NCBI GenBank assembly: GCA_937920495.1
Contig: CALEUQ010000005.1
Span: forward strand, 16,024-80,023
DNA: 64,000 bases
Reading direction: 5' to 3'
Origin: an uncultured bacterium
GTDB lineage: Bacteria > Spirochaetota > UBA4802 > UB4802
Under the pieces are notes generated by a model, which ran no database searches, was not told where the DNA came from, and saw only the letters and a program-made list of their open reading frames with translations. Positions 36,117 through 43,521 of this stretch are shown here, in pieces (the stretch's first letter is position 1; every line of letters begins with the position of its first letter). The position numbers and the translations under genes were made by a program.

Positions 36117-36513
36117 CGACATACTTAAAACAATTCCGACCATTGACCAGTTTGAAAAATTGGGTGCATGGGGATTGTATTGCAGCGTAGACATTCATAA
36201 CTGCGATCCGGATATAATCCGCGATGCAGAGATGATTCGGCAGTATGCTATTCAGTTGTGCGATCTCATTGAAATGAAACGATTTGGGGAAACCACAGTT
36301 GTAAATTTTGGTGAGGATGAGCGTGTTGCTGGTTTTTCAATGGTGCAGCTAATAGAAACTTCAATGATATCAGGTCACTTTGCCAATCTGACAAATACTG
36401 CCTACATTGATATATTCAGCTGCAAGTATTATGACCCTGAAGTTGCTGCACAGTTTTCACTGAGCTACTTCAAGGGTAGCGACTATACTCTGAATGTCGC
36501 ATTGAGAAAGTAA
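36097..36513 (+). CDS. Divergent SpeD paralogue, possible pyruvoyl-dependent amino-acid decarboxylase
   Basis: 138 residues after a strong GGGAGGTGG site. It aligns with SpeD without gaps across the active site: Ser89, His94 and Cys109 match Ser63, His68 and Cys83. ALSO conserved are Ala102, Asp105 and Phe107 of the core strand. The residue before the cleavage Ser is Thr88 instead of Glu. His64 becomes Met90, Trp70 becomes Ala96, and Glu72 becomes Leu98. The N-terminal strand GLYCSVDIHNCD matches SpeD's THIIAELFNCN. It should still self-process, but the changed pocket argues against AdoMet as substrate. Work on other bacteria has shown SpeD relatives acting on ornithine or arginine. That function here is inference; the alternative is a non-catalytic partner of SpeD. 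Confidence 0.85.
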   Translation: MLTTLTNDILKTIPTIDQFEKLGAWGLYCSVDIHNCDPDIIRDAEMIRQYAIQLCDLIEMKRFGETTVVNFGEDERVAGFSMVQLIETSMISGHFANLTNTAYIDIFSCKYYDPEVAAQFSLSYFKGSDYTLNVALRK

Positions 36514-36520
36514 TACGCAA

Positions 36521-36559
36521 TTAAGGGGAAGGTACAAGGTACCTGCCCCCTTAATTTTA
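36521..36559 (+). terminator. Hairpin between the speD paralogue and speE
   Basis: TTAAGGGGAAGGTAC (36521-36535) pairs with GTACCTGCCCCCTTAA (36539-36554) and TTTTAT follows. It looks like an intrinsic terminator or attenuator within the operon, since speE starts 70 bp later on the same strand with no obvious promoter between. Confidence 0.7.
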
Positions 36560-36628
36560 TATGCCTACCAGAAATTTATCAGCATTACATTTACATTTTA
36601 CCACAACTACAAATTCAGGAGGTATGAG

Positions 36629-37495
36629 ATGCCCTTTGAATCAAGCGTATGGATTGAAGAAATGTATGAAATGGAAAATGGACGTACCATGAAACTTAAG
36701 GTGACAGATAAACTGGCAACCTATGATTCAAAGTTTCAGAGGATTGAAATATATAACACAAAGGCATTTGGCAGGATGTTGGTGCTTGATGGTGTGTTTA
36801 TGACCACAGAAGTAGATGAAATGGGTTATCATGAGATGCTTGCACACGTACCCATGTGTGTGCATCCCAATCCCAAACGGGTACTTGTTATTGGTGGCGG
36901 TGATGGCGGAACATTACGTGAAGTGTTGAAACACAAAGAAGTGGAAAAAGCTGATATTTGTGAGATAGATGGTGATGTAATACGACTTTGCCGTGAATAC
37001 ATGCCTGCCTTATCGTGCTCGTTTGATGATCCACGTGTTACAGTGTATACCGAAGATGGAGCAAAGTTTATTGCAGAAAGAAAGAAAGCGTATGATATCA
37101 TCCTGGTTGATTCTTCTGATCCCATTGGCCCTGCTGCGGTGCTGTTTTCTGAAGAGTTTTATAAAAATTTAAGCGAATGTCTGGATGATGATGGTATAGC
37201 ATCAACACAATCAGAATCTTTATTCTATCATCCAGATATTATTGCTACACTGGCTACGTACAATAAAAAGTTCTTCAAAGTACCTTCGTATTATTATACG
37301 ATGGTGCCCACATATCCAAGTGGCATGATTGGTTTTTCATTTTGCTCTAAGAAATACCATCCCATAAATGATTTTAAAGAGGAAAGAGCAAAAGCCCTGT
37401 TGAATCAACTAAGATATTATAACCCGGATGTACACAGGGGTGCGTTTGCGTTGCCACAATTTATCAGGACAAAATTAGATGGTATCCTGTATTAG
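36629..37495 (+). CDS. speE: Spermidine synthase (polyamine aminopropyltransferase)
   Basis: 288 residues, standard length. The N-terminal beta domain leads to a Rossmann fold with LVIGGGDGGTLREVLKH (about 88-104), CEIDGDVIRLC and the catalytic Asp in ILVDSSDPIGPA (about 155-166). The conserved Tyr and Asp of YDSKFQRIEI and MGYHEMLAHVP also fit. It moves the aminopropyl group of decarboxylated AdoMet to putrescine, giving spermidine. CAGGAGG precedes the ATG. It follows the two speD genes and runs into the symporter gene after six bases. Confidence 0.96.
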   Translation: MPFESSVWIEEMYEMENGRTMKLKVTDKLATYDSKFQRIEIYNTKAFGRMLVLDGVFMTTEVDEMGYHEMLAHVPMCVHPNPKRVLVIGGGDGGTLREVLKHKEVEKADICEIDGDVIRLCREYMPALSCSFDDPRVTVYTEDGAKFIAERKKAYDIILVDSSDPIGPAAVLFSEEFYKNLSECLDDDGIASTQSESLFYHPDIIATLATYNKKFFKVPSYYYTMVPTYPSGMIGFSFCSKKYHPINDFKEERAKALLNQLRYYNPDVHRGAFALPQFIRTKLDGILY

Positions 37496-37501
37496 TATCT
37501 G

Positions 37502-39085
37502 ATGGATACAATCGATTGGATCATTGTTTTTGCATATAGTGTGTGTGTTGTTGGCATTGGGTATATAATAGGGAAAAAACAAAAAAATCAGTCTGATTAT
37601 TATATTGCGTCACAGAAAGCATCAGCCTGGTTAACAGGATCATCGCTTGCTGCCAATCAGGTAAGTGCAATAAGCCTGATTGGCGTACCTGCCTTTATTG
37701 CTGTCAAACATAATGGAGGGCTAACATGGTTGCAGTATGAGTTAGCTCTTCCATTATCAATGATTTTCATCATTCTTTTTGTCATTCCGGCTTTCAGATC
37801 ATATCAGGGTTTTTCAATCTATGAATGGCTTGATAGACGGTTTGGCATGCAGACACGTGTGTTTCTGGCACTGGTATTTTTGCTCAGCAGATCATTAGCC
37901 ACTGGTGTTGCTATTGTTGCCACTTCATACGTGGTAAGTGTGTTGATTGGCCTTGATATGTATATTTCTATCATAAGTATTTCAATCATATCTCTCATAT
38001 ACACGTCTATTGGTGGAATCCTGGCTGATATTTACACCGATGTTATGCAGCTTTTAGTTTTACTTTTAAGCACATTATTATTCTGCGGCATAATACTCTA
38101 TGTGATAAATGGACATACCGCTTTTAGTATTGATTATGGGCGGCTAAGGATATTTAATTTTGATTCATTGGGAATAACGGATGGAAATACCTTTACATTA
38201 GCGCCAATGTTGTGCGGTGGTTTATTTTTATATATTTCATATTATGGGTTTGATCAAAGCCAGGCACAGCGTTTTCTGTCCTGTAAAAGTTTAAATGCAG
38301 CACAGAACGCAGCAATAATTAACATTCTATTACGTTTTATTGTTGTATTAATGTATTCTTTTTTAGGTGTTTTGTTGTTATTACTTTTATCAATGGATAA
38401 TGCTCTACAAAGTTTGATGTCAAATCAGCCACCTGATATGTTAGTTCCGACATTTATCAAACACTATATACCTGCTGGATTAAAGGGGGTGGTAGTCTCC
38501 GGAATTCTGGCTGCATCAATGTCAAGTATGGATTCAGCAATAAATTCATTAAGTGCAATCACCTACAATGATGCACTGCAACTGGTTTTCCCAAAAATTA
38601 AAAATATAAGCGATACGGCAACATTATTCTTATCACGAGTATTGACTGTTTTTTGGGGTATTGTAACAACACTATTTGCTATTATATTTGCAGAAAGCAG
38701 TGAAACAGTTGTGGAAATTGTAAATAAAATTGGATCATTGCTATATGGACCAATATGTGCAGTATTTATCATTGGGATGATAACTAAAAAAAAGATCCAT
38801 AAGTGTGCAGTTATTGGCGGATTTGTTACAGGAATTATGGTTAATGTATGTATATGGCTGTTTTTGCCGTCTGTGTCATGGATGTGGTGGAATGCAACAG
38901 GTTTTTTTGCTGCCGTACTTGTACCTTTTATTGTATCAATTTTTACAGATTCAGGATATGATGATAGCATCTATAATATAAAAACTTTTTCAAGTAAAGT
39001 ATGGTGTAAGGCGATAGCTCTTGTGATGTGGTTTTTTGTAGTCATTGGAATATTTCTGGTAATTGAAATATTATTATCGCAGTAA
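37502..39085 (+). CDS. Sodium/solute symporter (SSS family)
   Basis: 527 residues with about 13 membrane helices. The family word WLTGSSLAANQVSAISLIGV (about 43-62) and the later SGILAASMSSMDSAINSLSA (about 335-354), with the sodium-coordinating serines of helix 8, place it in the SSS family. It starts six bases after speE, so it is in the same transcript. Members carry sugars, proline, pantothenate and other solutes. An amino-acid or polyamine substrate would suit the operon, but no substrate residue proves it. Confidence 0.88.
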   Translation: MDTIDWIIVFAYSVCVVGIGYIIGKKQKNQSDYYIASQKASAWLTGSSLAANQVSAISLIGVPAFIAVKHNGGLTWLQYELALPLSMIFIILFVIPAFRSYQGFSIYEWLDRRFGMQTRVFLALVFLLSRSLATGVAIVATSYVVSVLIGLDMYISIISISIISLIYTSIGGILADIYTDVMQLLVLLLSTLLFCGIILYVINGHTAFSIDYGRLRIFNFDSLGITDGNTFTLAPMLCGGLFLYISYYGFDQSQAQRFLSCKSLNAAQNAAIINILLRFIVVLMYSFLGVLLLLLLSMDNALQSLMSNQPPDMLVPTFIKHYIPAGLKGVVVSGILAASMSSMDSAINSLSAITYNDALQLVFPKIKNISDTATLFLSRVLTVFWGIVTTLFAIIFAESSETVVEIVNKIGSLLYGPICAVFIIGMITKKKIHKCAVIGGFVTGIMVNVCIWLFLPSVSWMWWNATGFFAAVLVPFIVSIFTDSGYDDSIYNIKTFSSKVWCKAIALVMWFFVVIGIFLVIEILLSQ

Positions 39086-39087
39086 AT

Positions 39088-39261
39088 TTACTTCCAGATT
39101 GTTTTTACATAGGGATAGTGTAATATTTTTCCATCGCTGGTGATTAAGGGGATGTTATATATTCTTGAAGTGATTACAATTATTCTGTCAGCAAGGTCTT
39201 TGTGAAATTTTCCGGGTAAATTAACTGAATGTTCAGCTATTGTATTGTCTACTGGAATAAA
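39088..39261 (-). pseudogene. VapC-type PIN toxin remnant, C-terminal part
   Basis: A 57-codon open stretch with no start codon, beginning just after a TAA. It reads as the C-terminal third of a PIN toxin: PGKFHKDLADRIIVITSRIY, then NIPLITSDGKILHYP and VKTIWK. The two Asp of DLADR and SDGK are those of the third and fourth metal-site positions. The N-terminal part, with the first acidic residues, is missing. It lies out of frame and overlapping with the antitoxin remnant, so it is a decayed vapBC pair. Confidence 0.75.
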
Positions 39262-39493
39262 TTAAAACCCAATCATCTATCTCTACGGATTCTGTTGGAT
39301 TGTTATAATCTTTTATTGAATTTTTTAAAAATTTGAGAATATCATCAGTTTGTTTTGAATACCGGGTAATTTTTAAAACAGGTTTGCCCCTGTCAGTTAT
39401 AATGACATCGTCGCCACTTTTCTCAATATCGCGTAATATTTTATAAGTAGATTTGGTTTTAATTTTGATTTTGATTTTGATTTTGATATTAAC
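39233..39493 (-). pseudogene. Phd/VapB-type antitoxin remnant lacking a start codon
   Basis: An open frame of 86 codons with the antitoxin pattern TYKILRDIEKSGDDVIITDR, then GKPVLKITRYSK and a typical tail ESVEIDDW. Normal family members begin with Met shortly before the TYK block. Here that end is replaced by four copies of a hexanucleotide (39462-39485) coding for alternating Ile-Lys, with an in-frame stop upstream and no ATG, GTG or TTG in a good place. The frame also runs past its expected end into the toxin remnant. Confidence 0.7.
39462..39487. repeat. Hexanucleotide tandem repeat (ATTTTG)4
   Basis: Four exact copies of ATTTTG plus two bases. On the minus strand they encode repeated Ile-Lys at the start of the antitoxin remnant. 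Being a multiple of three, the number of copies can change without shifting frame. Confidence 0.85.
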
Positions 39494-39820
39494 TTAATGA
39501 TAAATCCTCTATTGAACAAGTGACCATAGTTATATGATTATGGTCTTATACACGTGCCGTACAGGGATGTACGGCGCATCTATGTTGCGGGTGTTACGAT
39601 AATAGGCAGGAGGCCGTCGGAACGCCCGCCGTGGAAGGATAAATTTTTAAATATCTGATAACGTTGCGTTGTTGTAACAACACTGTTACCCTTTCCGGGA
39701 ATTTTTGTTTTCATGAATACATATAGTGGGCTATAACAGCGACACGTGCACTGCGGGTTTTTTATTGAAACAGTCTTTTTATGCAATACTATTATTGCCA
39801 GTAAAGTTTTTATGCATAAG
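39494..39820. other. Gene-free stretch with a GC-rich palindromic island
   Basis: A perfect 8-bp hairpin GCCGTACA-GGGA-TGTACGGC lies at 39556-39575. A GC-rich block, AGGAGGCCGTCGGAACGCCC then GCCGTGGAAGG, follows at 39607-39637 inside otherwise AT-rich DNA. A 68-codon minus-strand frame crosses the block (39580-39786). It lacks a ribosome site and I do not accept it as a gene, although its end (LSFHGGRSDGLLP) is unusual. The nature of the island is unknown. Confidence 0.4.
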
Positions 39821-39895
39821 GTATTAACGCAAATATGAAATACTTTTTTGATGGATAATCTTATTTCCCAAAAATTTGTAAAGAGCGATTTTATT
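39821..39895 (+). repeat. Dispersed repeat family 2, copy
   Basis: GTATTAACGCAAATATGAAA then TTTTTTGATGGATAATCTTA and TTTCCCAAAAAT, ending near AAAGAG. It matches 60056-60122 along about 65 bp with few differences, and the right end of the inverted element at 16635-16702. Confidence 0.7.
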
Positions 39896-39911
39896 TAAGG
39901 AATAAATCGTG
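39887..39911 (+). repeat. Dispersed hairpin repeat family 1, right-end fragment C
   Basis: ATTTTATTTAAGGAATAAAT followed by CGTG is identical to the right end of copy A. It abuts the family 2 copy, so one element may have landed in or beside the other. Confidence 0.7.
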
Positions 39912-39999
39912 ATAATTATTTGTAAGAATTAATAATATAGTAGAACGCTTTAGAAGTAGCAAAAAGTGATAGTAACTTGTATAGGTTTATAAATATACG

Positions 40000-40713
40000 T
40001 TAAATACTGATAGTATTTACAATAAGCATTGACCTGTCTTCCTGATGGGGTTCAACACGATACAGTATACCTTCAGGTGAGGCAATGAGACTGCGAGCCT
40101 GTAGAAAATTTTTGTAATCAGATTTCACACCGCATACTTTAACCAGTATTGCATTAGCAAGTTGAGCACCACGAACAAAAATATCATTATCGCGTTTAAA
40201 TTTTTCTTCCACAGTTTCATTGCGCATAAGCGAAAATGTAGGTATGAAGATAATCTGAGCACCTAATTCTTTAAGTGCTATAAAATTATCGTCTTTAAAC
40301 ACATCAGCACAAATCAAGACGCTGAAACGAACACCATACGCGTTAAAAATAACGTGGGTATTTCCGGGTGTTATCTTGCCTTCTTCAGCAAAAAACAGGT
40401 TTTGTTTGCGGTAAAATCCTAACATATTCCCACTGTGAAAAACAAAAGTAGTATTGTGCAATACATTGCCATTAAGTTCGGGCATGGTGCCGCCTATAAC
40501 AACAGCATCAAGTTCTTTTGACAGTATCTGCATTCGTTTAAGCTGTAATGCCTGGTTATGTTGTGTTTGCGTGTGATTGCCAAGCTTTTTATTTACAAAG
40601 AAATATTCCGGAAAGCATATAAAGTGCGGTTTAATATTCTTAAGTTTTTTAACTGTTTCATGAGTTAAATGCGTTCCCAGAGGGTACTGATACATTACTA
40701 TAGTATAATCCAT
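40000..40713 (-). CDS. Carbon-nitrogen hydrolase (nitrilase superfamily)
   Basis: 237 residues, slightly short for the superfamily (usually 260-300). The catalytic triad is visible: Glu in ICFPEYFF (about 36), Lys in GFYRKQNLF (about 109) and Cys in SVLICADVF (about 141). It hydrolyses an amide or nitrile carbon-nitrogen bond in the cytoplasm; the substrate cannot be read. The neighbouring polyamine operon makes an N-carbamoylputrescine-type amidase conceivable, but the gene is on the other strand and 900 bp away, so this is weak. It may be monocistronic. Confidence 0.85.
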   Translation of the reverse strand: MDYTIVMYQYPLGTHLTHETVKKLKNIKPHFICFPEYFFVNKKLGNHTQTQHNQALQLKRMQILSKELDAVVIGGTMPELNGNVLHNTTFVFHSGNMLGFYRKQNLFFAEEGKITPGNTHVIFNAYGVRFSVLICADVFKDDNFIALKELGAQIIFIPTFSLMRNETVEEKFKRDNDIFVRGAQLANAILVKVCGVKSDYKNFLQARSLIASPEGILYRVEPHQEDRSMLIVNTISI

Positions 40714-40768
40714 AAATAAGGCCTTTTTTGAATTGTTGACACTTGCATATATCAGGTGTTTTAACAGT

Positions 40769-40781
40769 AACTATCGCACAA
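40769..40781 (+). repeat. Over-represented oligomer AACTATCGCACAA, intergenic copy
   Basis: Exact copies also start at 24563, 30296, 51385 and 61083, all on the plus strand. A one-mismatch copy starts at 58796. Weaker relatives sharing at least AACTATCG start at 11599, 21188 and 60925. This copy lies in the spacer before the glucan phosphorylase gene; the others are inside genes and in different reading frames. Confidence 0.7.
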
Positions 40782-40862
40782 ATAGTATATCATTATTTTT
40801 TTATTTTAAAAAATTATGCCCTGGCTATGGCAAAAATCTTTCAAATTATAATGATTAAAATC

Positions 40863-40891
40863 TTGACTTGCGATATATTCCACTATACAAT
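40863..40891 (+). promoter_or_regulatory. Promoter of the alpha-glucan phosphorylase gene
   Basis: TTGACT (40863-40868), 17 nt, TACAAT (40886-40891). The start codon at 40922 is 30 nt further on. This is one of the two best sigma70-type matches I found. Confidence 0.7.
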
Positions 40892-40921
40892 TAGAAAAAA
40901 ATATCCAGAATGCGAGGGACT

Positions 40922-43474
40922 ATGAGCACGATACAAACTTTCAGAGTGTATCCATATTTGCCGGATAACCTTAAACCTTTGAAAACAATTGCCTATAATA
41001 TGTGGTGGGTATGGAACTTTGAAGCAATTGAACTATTCCGCCGCCTTAATGTTGAATTGTGGCGCGAGTCTAATCATAATCCTGTTGCTTTACTTGGCAT
41101 GCTGTCACAGGCCGAACTGGATGAAGCAGCAGATTCTGAAAGTTTTATGGCTCACTTGAAACGTGTTTCAGAAGAACTGGAGTGGCACCTTACCAAGAAA
41201 TCCTGGTTTGAAGAATCATATCCAACTTATAAAGATATGCAGATTGCATATTTCAGTGCAGAGTTTGGCATTCATGAATGTCTGCCAATTTATTCCGGAG
41301 GTCTTGGAGTATTGGCGGGAGATCACATAAAGTCGGCCAGTGAACTTGGGTTGCCGTTTTTTGCCGTTGGACTTTTGTACCGGTTGGGTTATTTTCATCA
41401 GTATTTAAATATTGATGGCTGGCAGCAAGAGCGATATCCTGAAACCGATTTTCACAACCTTCCTTTGCAACTGGTGATGAAAGATGATAAACCATTGATC
41501 ATTGATGTTGAATTTCCGGGAAGAGCTGTGTATGCACAGGTGTGGGAATGTAGTATTGGGCGTATACGGTTGTATCTGCTTGATACCAATATTTCTGAAA
41601 ATAGCATCGAGGACCGCACAATTACTGATCAGCTCTATGGTGGTGATGTGGAAATGCGAATAAAACAGGAGATGCTTCTGGGTATAGGTGGCTACCGGAT
41701 GCTTAAAGCGCTGGGTAAGAATATATCCGTATACCATATGAATGAAGGTCATTCAGCTTTTCTTAGTATAGAACGTATCTATGATGCAATGGTTACCTAT
41801 AAAATGAATTTTAATGAAGCGCTGGAGTTTGTTACTGCAAGCACTGTGTTTACCACTCATACGCCGGTACCTGCAGGCAATGACAGGTTTTCGCCTGAAT
41901 TGATTGATAAATATTTGTCGCACTATTATCAAAAGTTGGGGATATCGCGTGAAGATTTTTTGGGTTTAGGAAGGGAAAATCCGCTGGATAAGCTGGAAAC
42001 ATTTTGTATGACAGTGCTGGCTATTAAGACCGCTGCATACTGTAATGGAGTATCAAAATTGCATGGATCGGTTTCAAGGAAAATGTGGAGTAATATCTGG
42101 CCGGGGTTGCCTGTTAACGAAGTGCCTATTCATCACGTAACAAACGGCGTGCAGATATTATCCTGGACATCGGATGAGATGATGCGCTTACTCAACCGTT
42201 ATCTTGGACCACGATGGATTGACAATCCTGTTGATAAGACTATATGGAAGAATATTGATACTATTCCAGATTCTGAGTTATGGCGCTGCCGCGAACGATT
42301 ACGGGAAAGGGTTGTTGCATTTGCACGAAAGAAATTACGGGAACAACTTATTGCACGCGGCGCTCCGCGTTCTGAAGTTGAAAAAGCTGATTCAGTGCTT
42401 GATTCTGAAGCATTAACTATAGGTTTTGCACGTCGTTTTGCAACCTACAAGCGTGCAACATTATTACTGAAAGACATGCAGCGCCTGGAGCGTATACTTC
42501 TTGATAAGGAAAGGCCTGTACAGATCATCTTTGCAGGGAAGGCTCATCCACGCGATAATATGGGCAAAGAATTAATTAAAAAGATTATCCATTTAGGCAG
42601 GGATGACCGTTTTAGAAGTAAGATAGTGTTTCTGGAAGATTACGACATCAATATTGCGCGCTATCTGGTGCAGGGGGTAGATGTGTGGCTTAATACTCCT
42701 ATACGTCCACAGGAGGCATCGGGTACAAGTGGGATGAAGGTTGTCCCTAATGGTGCGCTTAATATTAGTGTCCTTGATGGATGGTGGCCTGAAGCTTTCA
42801 ATGGGAATAATGGATGGGCCATAGGCAAGGGTGAGGAATACCAGGATCCTGAATATCAGGATGAGGTTGAAAGTTTGTCACTCTACAATATCCTGGAACA
42901 GGAAGTCATTCCGCAATTTTACACACGAGGTGCTGATGGGATACCACGCGAGTGGGTTAAAAGAATTAAAGAATCCATGAAGACAATTTTGCCGCAATTC
43001 AATACCAACAGGATGGTGAAGGAATACACTGAAATGTATTATCTTGCTGCTTACGATAGTTACGTAAAATTCAGTCAAGATAATTTCAAGGCATCTAGAG
43101 AACTTGCAAAGTGGAAACATCAGATACGGCAGAAATGGCAAAAGGTTGCCGTGGAGTCCATTACCCATGAAAGCAAAAAGGAAATAATAGTTGGCTCGCA
43201 ACTGAAAGCAAAAGCTGTTGTGAACCTTGGGGAACTTAAACCGGCTGATGTACAGGTTGAATTATATTTTGGCAATCTTAACCAGAAAGGTGAGATTGAA
43301 GATGGTGCTGCGTTACCCATGCTGATGGTAGAGGATCTGGGAAATGGCAGATATACCTACGAAGGACGCATGCTCTGCCTTAAATCAGGTCAGTTTGGGT
43401 TCACGGTGCGAGTTATTCCGCTACACCCAGATATGCCGCGTAAATATGAATCACGGTTGATTACCTGGGCATAA
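40922..43474 (+). CDS. glgP: Alpha-glucan phosphorylase (glycogen/maltodextrin phosphorylase, Thermotoga-type)
   Basis: 850 residues from the ATG at 40922, which follows GAGGG at a rather short distance; an ATG at 40910 has no site. The N-terminal DUF3417 block (FRVYPYLPDNLKPLKTIAYN, then MWWVWN) marks the alpha-glucan phosphorylase branch common in thermophiles and anaerobes. Active-site words are YFSAEFGIHECLPIYSGGLG, HMNEGHSAF and the pyridoxal-phosphate Lys in SGTSGMKVVPNGALN (about 606). It cleaves glycogen or maltodextrin with phosphate to glucose-1-phosphate in the cytoplasm. It is monocistronic from its own promoter and convergent with lepA. Confidence 0.95.
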   Translation: MSTIQTFRVYPYLPDNLKPLKTIAYNMWWVWNFEAIELFRRLNVELWRESNHNPVALLGMLSQAELDEAADSESFMAHLKRVSEELEWHLTKKSWFEESYPTYKDMQIAYFSAEFGIHECLPIYSGGLGVLAGDHIKSASELGLPFFAVGLLYRLGYFHQYLNIDGWQQERYPETDFHNLPLQLVMKDDKPLIIDVEFPGRAVYAQVWECSIGRIRLYLLDTNISENSIEDRTITDQLYGGDVEMRIKQEMLLGIGGYRMLKALGKNISVYHMNEGHSAFLSIERIYDAMVTYKMNFNEALEFVTASTVFTTHTPVPAGNDRFSPELIDKYLSHYYQKLGISREDFLGLGRENPLDKLETFCMTVLAIKTAAYCNGVSKLHGSVSRKMWSNIWPGLPVNEVPIHHVTNGVQILSWTSDEMMRLLNRYLGPRWIDNPVDKTIWKNIDTIPDSELWRCRERLRERVVAFARKKLREQLIARGAPRSEVEKADSVLDSEALTIGFARRFATYKRATLLLKDMQRLERILLDKERPVQIIFAGKAHPRDNMGKELIKKIIHLGRDDRFRSKIVFLEDYDINIARYLVQGVDVWLNTPIRPQEASGTSGMKVVPNGALNISVLDGWWPEAFNGNNGWAIGKGEEYQDPEYQDEVESLSLYNILEQEVIPQFYTRGADGIPREWVKRIKESMKTILPQFNTNRMVKEYTEMYYLAAYDSYVKFSQDNFKASRELAKWKHQIRQKWQKVAVESITHESKKEIIVGSQLKAKAVVNLGELKPADVQVELYFGNLNQKGEIEDGAALPMLMVEDLGNGRYTYEGRMLCLKSGQFGFTVRVIPLHPDMPRKYESRLITWA

Positions 43475-43521
43475 TATCACATAATCGTGTTGGAAGTGGT
43501 AAGATTATGTAATCGTGTAAT

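Noticed and set aside
35775..36194. A 139-codon minus-strand frame opposite speD and its paralogue
   Set aside because: It lies fully antisense to two well-supported genes, has no ribosome site, and its translation shows no family features.
39580..39786. A 68-codon minus-strand frame across the GC-rich island
   Set aside because: No ribosome site, and the sequence is better described as repeat-rich non-coding DNA. I kept the island itself as a finding.
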